This document shows, piece after piece, positions 18,180-27,053 of a stretch of 40,200 bases of DNA. Every line of letters begins with the position of its first letter. Positions within the stretch are counted from its first letter, which is position 1. The position numbers and the translations under genes are program-made. Where the stretch lies: contig NZ_RHOT01000021.1 of assembly GCF_003946675.1 (NCBI RefSeq), forward strand, positions 1-40,200. The letters run 5' to 3'. This DNA is from Lapidilactobacillus gannanensis. GTDB lineage: Bacteria; Bacillota; Bacilli; Lactobacillales; Lactobacillaceae. The notes under the pieces were generated by a model. That model saw only the letters and a program-made list of their open reading frames with translations. It had not been told where the DNA came from and searched no databases.

Positions 18180-19898
18180 ATGAAATCTAGTTTTTTGTGG
18201 TTGATCCGGGTTTATACAGCAATTCTAACGGTGACTGTCGTCTTTGCGACGACAGTCTTTGTGTGGTCTAGTATTCGTAGTTACAATGCCCAAGTTAGTC
18301 AGGCAGAAACGACAACGGTAACGCAACTGTCAAATACGGCAACGCGGAATCTTCAGCTAGCGAAGCAATTTGCTGCTCAACTGGTCAGTGATCCTAACTC
18401 AACTGATAATATTGAACATTATTTCTCGATGTCTTTAATGGACTACAGTGATTACACCACGGATCAGAGTATTGAGTCAGGTAAGTATTTCTTCTGGCCG
18501 AGCGAAAGTCGAATTTTTATGATTCAACATCCTGAAGTAAAGCAATTAACGCTATGGATGAACAATCAGAAGAAAGTTTTTGTGGCAACCCAGGAGAAAT
18601 CGGGCGGTCAGCTTGTCTCTGCCAAAAGCCCACTAGTTCAGGATGAATTAGCAGTAAAATGGCCTTTGCTTAATCAGTATTCTTTACATACCGATGGGGT
18701 GATCGGCCTAACGTTTACGCGGAGCGAATTGAATAAGCAGCTGAGCCAATTAACAAGTTTACGACCAATGCAAATTTTTATGCGGACTGATTCTAATGCG
18801 CCGGCTTTTTATTTTGCTGGCAGTGACGTTAGCAAAGCTGAACAGCAACGAACGAAAAAAGCAGCTGATAATGAGCAACTCTCACAGTTATCAGGTTATC
18901 AGGTCACGCGTAAAGAAATTGCCGACTATTCAATTATTATGGTGACAAATCGCCGGCGCGCGCAACATCTTATTTTTCAACGTATCTTACCATCAATGAT
19001 ACTTGGGTTAGTGCTGCTATTGGCCTTAAGTGGTGGCCTGCATTTAATCTTTCGGCGTTATCAAACGCAACTGGGAATGATTGTTGAAACGGTCAATACT
19101 TTCAGTAAGGGTGATTTGGATGAACGTATTCCACTAGTTACGGAAAATAATGACCTACAAGTGTTAACTAAGGGTATTAATAGTATGCTTGAGGAAATCC
19201 ATAATCACGTTTATACCATCTATCAATTACAGATTGCCAATCAAACGGCAAATATTCGCGCGCTCCAAGCACAAATTAACCCTCATTTCCTCTCAAATAC
19301 ACTAGAATATATTCGGATGGCTGCTTTGGATGCGAACCAACCTGAGTTGGCCAATGTTGTTTATAATTTTGCGGCATTACTGCGGAACAACACTGATTTT
19401 TCACCACGAAGTACTTTGAAAGAAGAACTATCATTTGTTGAGAAATACGTGTTCTTATATCAAGTACGTTTTCCTGATCGGCTCGCTTATCAGATTAAAA
19501 TTGCGCCGGATGTTTATACAGTTAGCTTACCGAAATTCACACTACAGCCCTTGGTAGAAAATTATTTCGTTCATGGCGTGGATTTCTCGCGTGTTGACAA
19601 TGCTTTAAGTATCAAGGCTTGGCGTGAAGGTGAACAGGTGTATTTGTTAGTTAAGAACAACGGTAATCCTTTGACGGCTGAGCAAGTGTTGAAAGTTAAT
19701 CAGGAAATGCAAAATCCAAATAATGCTGAAAAAAGAACTTCAATTGGGCTCCAGAATGTTTATTTACGCATGAAGGATTATTTTGGCGATTCATTCAAGA
19801 TGGCTATCAGTAGTGATGGTGTGTCTGGCGTTCAGCTAGTATTGCAGTTTAACGGTAGCGGGGGGACGAACAAAGATGTTACAGGTAATGATCGTTGA
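18180..19898 (+). CDS. YesM-type sensor histidine kinase
   Basis: Membrane sensor of 572 residues: TM1 ~5-31, an extracytoplasmic sensing region to ~260, TM2 ~268-288, HAMP linker (~290-345), then the His_kinase domain with phospho-acceptor His369 in INPHFLSNTLEYIRM and an ATPase lobe (LQPLVENYFVHG, then TSIGLQNVYLRM). AAAGGAG precedes ATG 18180. The end overlaps the regulator gene by 23 bases, implying coupled translation. Its position next to the glycan importer suggests it senses a glycan or the loaded binding protein, as proposed for pneumococcal TCS07. Confidence 0.92.
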   Translation: MKSSFLWLIRVYTAILTVTVVFATTVFVWSSIRSYNAQVSQAETTTVTQLSNTATRNLQLAKQFAAQLVSDPNSTDNIEHYFSMSLMDYSDYTTDQSIESGKYFFWPSESRIFMIQHPEVKQLTLWMNNQKKVFVATQEKSGGQLVSAKSPLVQDELAVKWPLLNQYSLHTDGVIGLTFTRSELNKQLSQLTSLRPMQIFMRTDSNAPAFYFAGSDVSKAEQQRTKKAADNEQLSQLSGYQVTRKEIADYSIIMVTNRRRAQHLIFQRILPSMILGLVLLLALSGGLHLIFRRYQTQLGMIVETVNTFSKGDLDERIPLVTENNDLQVLTKGINSMLEEIHNHVYTIYQLQIANQTANIRALQAQINPHFLSNTLEYIRMAALDANQPELANVVYNFAALLRNNTDFSPRSTLKEELSFVEKYVFLYQVRFPDRLAYQIKIAPDVYTVSLPKFTLQPLVENYFVHGVDFSRVDNALSIKAWREGEQVYLLVKNNGNPLTAEQVLKVNQEMQNPNNAEKRTSIGLQNVYLRMKDYFGDSFKMAISSDGVSGVQLVLQFNGSGGTNKDVTGNDR

Positions 19899-21339
19899 TG
19901 ATGAATATATGTTATTACGGGGCTATCGCAAGATTATTGACTGGGGCCATTATGGATTAGAGTTAGCAGTCACCGAACAAAATCCAACTAAGGCTTTGGA
20001 GATTTTGCGGCAGCGGCCAATGGATATTTTAATATCTGATATGAACATGCCAGAAATGGATGGTCCTAGTTTTGTGGCAGCGGCAAAAAATATTCGACCG
20101 CAAATGGAAATGATTGTCATTTCTGGATATGATAATTTCGACTATGTTAAAGCTGGGTTGCAACAGCACGCAGTTAATTATTTGCGTAAACCAGTAAATA
20201 CTGACGAATTGGTTGAGAATTTGCAACATGCGATTGATCGGATCGCCCAACAGCGACAACAAAGTAAGAATGATCTTTTAGCGCGTCAAGCTAAGACGCG
20301 GGCTGTAGTCAATGAGACGGACGATACGGCGCGGGCAGAATTAATGGCCGATTTGGGTATTAATTTTTTGGAGCGCAGTAATAGTATCCGGCTCATTGGA
20401 ATTTTAAATCCATTACCACCCTCAGAATTAACCAATTATTTGAAAGCTTTGCAGTGCATTCGGGGCTTTTTCTTAGATGGGAAAGACTATATTATTCTAT
20501 TTAAGGGGAGCAATGTGGCGTTAAATTATTTCGTTAATCACGCGCCACATCATGTCAATGATAAACATCGGCCGATGCTAATTGGGGCACCAATTCCCAC
20601 ACCGGCACATTTATCAAGTGATTATGCCAAATTAAAGGCCGAAATAGCTCGGCAATATTTCTTTGAAAGTGCCGCCGGACTGCGCGTGATGGTTACTGCG
20701 GATAAGCAAGAATCAATGCCTGCACTGCCAGGATATTCGGAAATTAAAACCGCCATTGCCGGTTTAGATCAGGATGGCTTTGAAGATTGGTTTTTAGGTC
20801 AAATCCAAGTTTTGCAAGTTGCTAACGCGACTGATTTATTAGTACGCCAGTTGTCCTTGATTGTTTTATTAGTTTTAAACGAACGGCGAGCAATTACGGA
20901 TGTTAAATCTCAAGCGATTACAGCAATCAATCAAGCAGCAGTGGTCTCACAAATTGTGCAAGTTATTATGTCAGTTTTCAAGCAGACAGTGAGTGATCAA
21001 CGTCATTTCTCGCCGAATGTAATGGCAACTTGCCGAATTGTTGAGAAAAAATATCGCGAGGCCTTATCATTAAGTATTGTGGCGGATGAATTACACTTAA
21101 ATGCCGTTTACTTGGGACAACTGTTTAAGCAAGATACTGGTCGCAGCTTCTCCCAATATTTAAATGATTACCGGATTAATGTGGCAGTTGATATGCTGCG
21201 GAATCCTAGCCTTGACGTGAATTATATTGCCACTGAAGTGGGTTACCAAAATCAAAGTTATTTTTATCGGATTTTTAAACAACAAACGGGGATGACTCCC
21301 TTGGAATACCGTGAGGGCGTGGAACGGCGTGGGCATTGA
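19876..21339 (+). CDS. YesN-type AraC-family response regulator
   Basis: 487 residues. The receiver domain (1-120) has the acidic pocket VDDE and phospho-acceptor Asp55 in ILISDMNMPEMDG. A long linker domain is followed by paired AraC helix-turn-helix motifs (~377-480: LSIVADELHLNAVYLGQLFK and YIATEVGYQNQSYFYRIFK). Expected targets are the importer and possibly the glycosidase genes. The C-terminus is odd: after the canonical MTPLEYRE, the codons for GVERRGH and the TGA stop (21313-21339) are the left end of repeat C, so the native tail has been replaced or trimmed by the repeat. The HTH itself is complete. Confidence 0.92.
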   Translation: MLQVMIVDDEYMLLRGYRKIIDWGHYGLELAVTEQNPTKALEILRQRPMDILISDMNMPEMDGPSFVAAAKNIRPQMEMIVISGYDNFDYVKAGLQQHAVNYLRKPVNTDELVENLQHAIDRIAQQRQQSKNDLLARQAKTRAVVNETDDTARAELMADLGINFLERSNSIRLIGILNPLPPSELTNYLKALQCIRGFFLDGKDYIILFKGSNVALNYFVNHAPHHVNDKHRPMLIGAPIPTPAHLSSDYAKLKAEIARQYFFESAAGLRVMVTADKQESMPALPGYSEIKTAIAGLDQDGFEDWFLGQIQVLQVANATDLLVRQLSLIVLLVLNERRAITDVKSQAITAINQAAVVSQIVQVIMSVFKQTVSDQRHFSPNVMATCRIVEKKYREALSLSIVADELHLNAVYLGQLFKQDTGRSFSQYLNDYRINVAVDMLRNPSLDVNYIATEVGYQNQSYFYRIFKQQTGMTPLEYREGVERRGH

Positions 21340-22107
21340 TTTAAGCTTTTTCTGCGAAAAATCTTAAATACAAGCCTTATTCTAAACGGTAAACCGTTAA
21401 GAATAATTTCACACCTGACGCCAATCGCCCAGCAACCACCAGATAAAACTAACAGAATTGAGCACCACTGTAAGTAAACTAGATTGCAGTATACAACAAA
21501 GCCTGTGTGACAATCTTTCGAGATGGAATTGAAAGATGTCGCACAGGCTATTTTGATTTTGCTATTCAACTATTATTGACGAGTGAATTAAGTTGATCAA
21601 TCTTACTAACACTGCCTTAACCACTAACAACCTTGAAAATCAACAACTCAACTCCAGACGGAATGGAGGGACCTTGTCGTCAGCCAATGGTTTTTATTTG
21701 CGCCCGAGCTTGCGAGTAGCAGCCAAATTTGTCTTGCCGCTTTAGCGGTTAGACAAAGGCTTGTGTTTGAGATTGTTGCGCAGCAATAAGCTCAAATCAA
21801 TGCCGGCAGCGTTCCACGACAAGCAGCCCGGAATGGAGTCAAAACCAATTCTGTTTTAACAGCTTCACTGGGTTTTGGCGCTTTTGAACTTGGATTTGTA
21901 ATTGGCTCAAATCGACGGCCGCCGCGTTCCACAACCCGCAGCCCGCAAAGGAGTCAGAACCAATTCCGTTTTGACAGATTTATCGGTTTTAGTACTTTGA
22001 GCTTTGGATTTGTAATTGGCTTAAATCGATGTCGGCTGCGTTCCACACCCCGCAGCCCAAAATGGCGTCAGAACCCATTCTGCTTCAAGACTTCACCAGG
22101 TTTTAAC
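21311..22107. repeat. Large composite palindromic repeat, copy C
   Basis: Starts inside the response-regulator gene at GAGGGCGTGGAACGGCGTGG. It lacks the outer left arm but keeps H1 (ATTTAAGC..CTTAAAT), H2 (21377-21406, TTATTCTAAACGGT/ACCGTTAAGAATAA), the GCCTGTGTGA hairpin, TTCCAGACGGAATGGAGG and TTGTCTTGCCGCT/AGCGGTTAGACAA (21729-21756). It then has three tandem ~115-bp end units starting at 21791, 21906 and 22020. Its middle and right parts are very close to A. Confidence 0.85.
21500..21549 (+). terminator. Terminator-like hairpin inside repeat C
   Basis: AGCCTGTGTGACAATCTTTC pairs with GAAAGATGTCGCACAGGCT, followed by ATTTTG. Homologous to 12251-12300. It may terminate the two-component operon. 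Confidence 0.55.
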
Positions 22108-22144
22108 TTTTTGGACTTTCCTTGGCAGTCTCAACAATTTGGAC

Positions 22145-22187
22145 ACAAAAAAGGCCCACCTGGCAGTCAAAAGTCAGCTGGACCTTA
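22145..22187 (-). terminator. Terminator of the GH92 unit (minus strand)
   Basis: On the minus strand AAGGTCCAGCTG pairs with CAGGTGGGCCTT around GACTTTTGACTGC, followed by TTTTTTG. Confidence 0.8.
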
Positions 22188-22194
22188 AAGACGT

Positions 22195-24390
22195 TTAATT
22201 TGATAAAGAGAATGGTAATTCGTTGGCAGTAAAGTGATGCTGATTTGGTGCGAGCCCCAAAGTGGCGACAAACTCGCCACCAGCCATAATTTGGTCATAC
22301 GTTAAATAACTAGCCGTAAAAGGTTGTCCGTTTAATTGCTGCGTCTGGACAAATTGATTTTGCGGGTTGTTATTGCGAGTTGTTAAGGTCAAATCTTTTT
22401 GTCCTGGTAAGTGTAGCACGACTTGGTCGAAAAGTGGCATCCCCAAAACAAATTGACCACTGCCTGGGGTAACGGGATAAAAGCCCAGAGCAGACAAAAT
22501 ATACCAACCAGCCATTGAGCCATTGTCTTCATCGCCAGGAAAACCAGCAAAGCCAGCGTTAAATTTCTGACAAAGTTGTTTGACCAAGAGCTGCGTCATT
22601 TCTGGGTGATCCACATAACTAAATAAGTAAGGAATGTGGAAACTTGGTTGGTTGGACAAGGCCAATTGGCCAAAGTCTAAAGCAGCTAGTTCCGTCATCT
22701 CATGAATTTCAAAGCCATAACCACCAACTTCAAAGCTAGCTGGGCTGTTGACCAGTTCAACCAGCTTTTGATAAAACTGTTCGCGACCACCATAACAGTT
22801 GGCTAAACCAGCAATATCCTGATAGACAGCAAAACCATTTTGCCACACGCTACCTTCAGTATAACCATGGCCCCATTGTAAGGGTCGGAAATTTTCTTGG
22901 AAAGTACCATCAGCATTTTTGGGCCGTAAGAAACCAGTTGTCGAATCAAAAATATGACGATAGTTCAGCGCCCGTTTTTGATACTTCTCAATTAAATCTG
23001 TACGTCCAGCTTTCTCGGCAACAACGGCAATGCAGTAGTCACTGTAAGCATAGTCTAGGGTGTGATTGACACTTTCATCATGATTATTAGGAACGTAACC
23101 GTATTTCAAATAGTCATAGGTGCCACGTCGGCCATATTTGGGATCATCGCTTTGTACTGTGGCGGCCTTTTCCATGGCTGCTAAGAATTCGTTCAATTCA
23201 TTAGTAGACAGCAGATCTTTGCTAGCGGCGTCAGCAATCACAGCGTCAATTAAGGTACCCGGCATCATCCCCCGTTCGTCAGGGGAGAGCCATTTAGGCA
23301 GATAGCCACTTTCGCGATAGCTGGTCAGGAATCCCTGTAGCATTTCGTGGAGTAGTTCTGGCGCAATGATTGAGTAGAAAGGATAAACAGTTTTGTAAGT
23401 ATCCCAGAAACCATTGTTCGTGTATAGATAGCCGGGTTTGATCGTTCGAGTCAAGGTGTTGTAATGGTAAGGCTGCCCGTCAGCACCTAATTCGTAGAAT
23501 TTCTGCGGGAACAAAAATAGTCGGTATAGTGTTGTATAAAAAGTGCGCACTTGTTCGGGATGATGGTGGTCATTTACTTCAATGCGATCGAAGAAATTCT
23601 GCCAAGCAGCGATCGCAGCCGTTAACTGTTCAGCACTCGTCTTTTTTTGAGCTCGTTGTAAATTTAAATGAGCCTGTTCGGCGGATAAAAATGAGGTTGC
23701 AAGTTGTAATTCATTGGTTTGACCAGCAATGAAGAAACATAGTTGCAGATCTTGACCTTGCCAGTGCGTTGCATCAGGCGTAATTGTTGCGGATTGTTGT
23801 TCACTTTTAACTAAAGTGGCGGTTAAATCAAATTCTTGAGTGGCCTGAATTTCAAAATACATCTTGAAATCAGGGTCCTCGCAGTCAGAAATATTATTGA
23901 CGTAACCGCTAATTGTGCGGGTCGTTGGTTCAAGTTTGACGTCACTTTTTCCTGGTAGTTGTAGCTGGAAACCCGCATGGTCGTTCGTATAGTTACTACT
24001 TAGGGTTGCGCCGTAAGTACTAGGAATTAGGGTACTGGCAATCTGATAATGCTGGTCAAATAAGGCCAATTTGACCGGGCTAAAAATAGCAGCATCAGGA
24101 TCAAATGATCCAGCAAAATCAGCAATTTGATCACTACCAGGGTTTTGATTGATTGGTAAAATCAATAGTTTAGAGAAATCACCAACCCAAGGACTAGGCT
24201 GATGGGTTAGGCGAAAACCTTCAAAACGATGAGCTCGGGGATTAAAAAACCAACCACCTTGGCTACCGTCATTTTGCACAGTGAAATAATTCATGGCAAA
24301 AGGGACCCCAGTTAGGGGCAAGGCATTGCCATGAGAAAGCCGGTAGTTATTGTCGGTTCCTTGACGTGTATCAATTGCGGTAATTTGCAT
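22195..24390 (-). CDS. GH92 exo-alpha-mannosidase (alpha-1,2 type)
   Basis: Removes terminal alpha-mannose, typically alpha-1,2-linked, from high-mannose N-glycans; calcium-dependent inverting family. It has 731 residues and, unlike many secreted GH92 enzymes, no signal peptide, so it acts on imported glycan in the cytoplasm. The hallmark GDEDNGSMAGWYILSALGFY sits near the C-terminus; other conserved segments are GFWDTYKTVYPFYSI and LIDAVIADAASKD. The N-terminal beta-sandwich starts RQGTDNNYRLSHGNALPL. GGAG precedes ATG. It points opposite to the two-component operon and is downstream of the repressor gene on the same strand. Confidence 0.92.
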   Translation of the reverse strand: MQITAIDTRQGTDNNYRLSHGNALPLTGVPFAMNYFTVQNDGSQGGWFFNPRAHRFEGFRLTHQPSPWVGDFSKLLILPINQNPGSDQIADFAGSFDPDAAIFSPVKLALFDQHYQIASTLIPSTYGATLSSNYTNDHAGFQLQLPGKSDVKLEPTTRTISGYVNNISDCEDPDFKMYFEIQATQEFDLTATLVKSEQQSATITPDATHWQGQDLQLCFFIAGQTNELQLATSFLSAEQAHLNLQRAQKKTSAEQLTAAIAAWQNFFDRIEVNDHHHPEQVRTFYTTLYRLFLFPQKFYELGADGQPYHYNTLTRTIKPGYLYTNNGFWDTYKTVYPFYSIIAPELLHEMLQGFLTSYRESGYLPKWLSPDERGMMPGTLIDAVIADAASKDLLSTNELNEFLAAMEKAATVQSDDPKYGRRGTYDYLKYGYVPNNHDESVNHTLDYAYSDYCIAVVAEKAGRTDLIEKYQKRALNYRHIFDSTTGFLRPKNADGTFQENFRPLQWGHGYTEGSVWQNGFAVYQDIAGLANCYGGREQFYQKLVELVNSPASFEVGGYGFEIHEMTELAALDFGQLALSNQPSFHIPYLFSYVDHPEMTQLLVKQLCQKFNAGFAGFPGDEDNGSMAGWYILSALGFYPVTPGSGQFVLGMPLFDQVVLHLPGQKDLTLTTRNNNPQNQFVQTQQLNGQPFTASYLTYDQIMAGGEFVATLGLAPNQHHFTANELPFSLSN

Positions 24391-24503
24391 GGTAAACTCC
24401 TTAGTTTTAAATACGCTAGTTTGCGCTTATTTTTTCAAAAAAGACTCACTTTGACAAGAAGCTGCAATGATTTTGTGTCATTAAAAGTCAGAAAATTAAA
24501 TCG

Positions 24504-25577
24504 CTAGTTATTTTTCAGTAAATTAATTGACGCGCGAGGCGTTAGTTTAACGGGTACGGTAATCTGCTTTAAATCCGGATCGAAAGGATTTTCAATTCGT
24601 TCTTGTAAGAGGCCGGCTGCTTGACGACCAATCGTATGAAAATCCTGAGTAATGGTACTTAATTGTGGTGAGCTGCTAGCACTGCGGGTGATATTGTCAA
24701 AGCCGATGATCGAGAACTGCTGGGGAATCTGGACCCCATTTTTTTGCAAAAATGCCATTGTTGCTAATGCTAATAAATCATTTTCCGTCACAATACCAGT
24801 GACATGTGCCATTTCCAAGAAAGGTAGCAAATCTGCAAACTGATTAGTTGTTAGTTGGTGTGCCTGCTGAGGATCAACAGCGAACGTCAGATCTTGTTCA
24901 GCTAGAGCTTGTAAATATCCGAAATAACGTTGTGCAACCGAGGAATTCAATGATTGAGCAAAGTCACTTTGTGCTAAAAAAATAATCCGTTGGTGGTTAT
25001 TATTGATCAGCGTTTGCGTGGCTAAATAACCACCCTGAGTATTATCAGCCACGACAGCAGAAATCGGCAGTCCAGTGGCCGTTTGGTCAAGTAAGACCAG
25101 TGGCATATGAGCCAACGTGTACTGCTGCAAGGTACTTAATTCAGTGGCAAGATTTTGCGGATAGTAGATGATGCCGTCAAAGTCAGCAGCAATTTTCGTT
25201 AAGGAAGTTTGCGCGAATTGATGATTATCAATGACCGTTAATGTTTGTTGCTGATTGGCCAAAACTGCGCGAATGCCAGTGATGTAATCCCCAAGGCCGG
25301 ATTCTGGAGTAAAGGGAATGACTAATAAGATTTGCTTGGTCAAAGTACGTAGACGTAAGCCTCGACGAACAAAAGTACCACTCCCTTGGCGACGCTGGAC
25401 CAAACCGATATTAGCTAGTTCCTGTAAAGCACGTTTGGAAGTGATTCTGCTAACATGATATTGCTTGGCCAGCTCGTTTTCTGAGGGGAGTTGCTGATTG
25501 GCCGGGTAAAAGCCTGACCAAATTTTAGTTTGCAGATCCTGAAAAATTGTCCAATATTTATTTTGATTTGCTGGCGT
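24504..25577 (-). CDS. GntR-HTH / LacI-type effector transcriptional regulator with ACG in start position
   Basis: AraR-like repressor of about 357 residues. The reading frame upstream of the first usual start (TTG 25403) encodes a full GntR winged helix: YWTIFQDLQTKIW, LPSENELAKQYHVSRITSKR and QRRQGSGTFV. The rest is a LacI/periplasmic-binding-like sugar-sensing domain (VIGFDN-like segment SIIGFDNITRS). No ATG, GTG or TTG exists in frame for the HTH portion. AGGAGG lies nine bases before ACG 25577, the natural start by alignment, suggesting ATG-to-ACG change or a genuine weak start. A product starting at TTG 25403 would lack DNA binding. It is divergent from GH125 and likely represses GH125 and GH92; the effector is presumably a mannose-containing sugar. 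Confidence 0.8.
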   Translation of the reverse strand, partial: TPANQNKYWTIFQDLQTKIWSGFYPANQQLPSENELAKQYHVSRITSKRALQELANIGLVQRRQGSGTFVRRGLRLRTLTKQILLVIPFTPESGLGDYITGIRAVLANQQQTLTVIDNHQFAQTSLTKIAADFDGIIYYPQNLATELSTLQQYTLAHMPLVLLDQTATGLPISAVVADNTQGGYLATQTLINNNHQRIIFLAQSDFAQSLNSSVAQRYFGYLQALAEQDLTFAVDPQQAHQLTTNQFADLLPFLEMAHVTGIVTENDLLALATMAFLQKNGVQIPQQFSIIGFDNITRSASSSPQLSTITQDFHTIGRQAAGLLQERIENPFDPDLKQITVPVKLTPRASINLLKNN

Positions 25578-25616
25578 GAGTACTCGCCTCCTAGTTAACT
25601 AGTTGATATGACTTAT

Positions 25617-25692
25617 AGTATATCATTTTGTAGAAAAAATAAACGCTTTTTTACGATTATAGGCTGTTTTTTGACCGCTTACATGATATACT
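25617..25692. promoter_or_regulatory. Divergent promoter/operator region between the regulator and GH125
   Basis: ATGATATACT occurs at 25683-25692 on the plus strand and again on the minus strand at 25617-25626, so a TATACT-type -10 box faces each way inside an identical 10-mer. TTGTAGAAAAA also occurs twice on the plus strand (from 25628 and 25698). AAACGCTTTTTT (~25640) is faintly cre-like. A dimeric repressor contacting both copies would control both genes. Confidence 0.45.
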
Positions 25693-25726
25693 TGGCTTGT
25701 AGAAAAATATATCAAGTGGTGATAAA

Positions 25727-27019
25727 ATGACAAAATCTTATGTAACGCCAGCAGTGCGTGACTTTGTAGAAAAAATCAATCAATTATCGGGCACTGAACA
25801 TCAGAATTTAGCAAAAATTTTTGATATTACTTTTACCAATACCCTTGAAACAACCCTTGAAGAAGATGAAAAAAACAATATTTTCGTATTAACTGGGGAT
25901 ATTCCTGCTATGTGGCAGCGAGACTCAACTGCACAGTTGCGGCCATATTTAGTGATGGCGCAAACTGACCCCGAAGTTGCCCAAGTTATTTTGAAAGTAG
26001 TCCAGCGACAATTTTTCAACATGAATTTGGACCCATACGCGAATGCGTTTAACTTAACTGGGAATAATCATGGTCATCAAACTGACAAAACTGCGATGGG
26101 ACCGTGGATTTGGGAGCGGAAGTATGAATTGGATTCTTTATGCTATCCCGTGCAATTAGCCTATCTGTTGTACAAAAATACTGGCTTAACAGCTCAGTTT
26201 GATGCTACTTTTGTGGCCGCGGTCAAACAATTATTAGACGTGATTGCAACTGAACAGCACCATGAAGAGCAGTCAACTTATCGGTTCGAACGCACGGAAG
26301 ATCGTCCCGAAGATACTTTGGAGAATGCTGGCTTGGGTAAGCCCGTCGGTTACACCGGCATGAGCTGGTCTGGCTTCCGGCCTAGTGATGACGCCTGTGT
26401 TTATGGCTATTTGGTACCTGCTAATATGTTTGCTGTCGTCATTCTGCGTTATCTCCACGAAATTTTCACGACGGTTTTAAATGAGCCAACATTAGCTCAA
26501 AAAGCGCAACAGTTGGCCATTGAAATTCAAACTGGGATTGAAAAGTATGGCACCACGACTAACCAAGCCGGTGAGAAAGTTTATGCTTACGAAGTTGATG
26601 GCCTAGGTCATGCAGTGATTATGGATGATGGGAATATTCCTAACTTAATGAGTGCACCTTACTTGGACTACCTAGCGATGGATGACCCAACATATCTGGC
26701 CACTCGAAAAACACTGTTAAGTCCTGAGAATCCTTATTATTATGCAGGTAAATATGGTCAAGGGCTGGGTAGCCCGCACACGCCGGAGAATTATATTTGG
26801 CCAATTGGCTTATCAATTCAAGGCCTAACCCAACCCGATCATGCCGAAAAGTTGCGGATTTTGGCGTTATTAGCCAATACTACCGCTGGCACTAACATGA
26901 TGCATGAAGGCTTTGATGTTGAGAACCCAGCTAATTTCACCCGCGAATGGTTCTCATGGGCCAACATGATGTTCTGCGAATTGTTGATGGATTATTTAGG
27001 ATTGCCAGTTAAAAAATAA
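25727..27019 (+). CDS. GH125 exo-alpha-1,6-mannosidase
   Basis: Cleaves alpha-1,6-linked mannose from the N-glycan core after other branches are removed. It has 430 residues, no signal peptide and an (alpha/alpha)6-barrel family. Diagnostic segments are IPAMWQRDSTAQLRPY near residue 60, NHGHQTDKTAMGPWIWERKY, ELDSLCYP, TGMSWSGFRPSDDACVYGY, and HEGFDVENPANFTREWFSWA near the end. AAGTGGTG precedes ATG. It is first on the plus strand after the divergent operator; repeat D separates it from GH38. Function is well supported by family; there is no sign of damage. Confidence 0.93.
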   Translation: MTKSYVTPAVRDFVEKINQLSGTEHQNLAKIFDITFTNTLETTLEEDEKNNIFVLTGDIPAMWQRDSTAQLRPYLVMAQTDPEVAQVILKVVQRQFFNMNLDPYANAFNLTGNNHGHQTDKTAMGPWIWERKYELDSLCYPVQLAYLLYKNTGLTAQFDATFVAAVKQLLDVIATEQHHEEQSTYRFERTEDRPEDTLENAGLGKPVGYTGMSWSGFRPSDDACVYGYLVPANMFAVVILRYLHEIFTTVLNEPTLAQKAQQLAIEIQTGIEKYGTTTNQAGEKVYAYEVDGLGHAVIMDDGNIPNLMSAPYLDYLAMDDPTYLATRKTLLSPENPYYYAGKYGQGLGSPHTPENYIWPIGLSIQGLTQPDHAEKLRILALLANTTAGTNMMHEGFDVENPANFTREWFSWANMMFCELLMDYLGLPVKK

Positions 27020-27053
27020 GTGTAAACAAGATAATTTTAAGTTCTGAAACTAA

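Noticed and set aside
21791..22107. CRISPR-like array from the ~115-bp tandem units
   Set aside because: Units are long, directly adjoining and lack short repeats separated by unique spacers; no cas genes.
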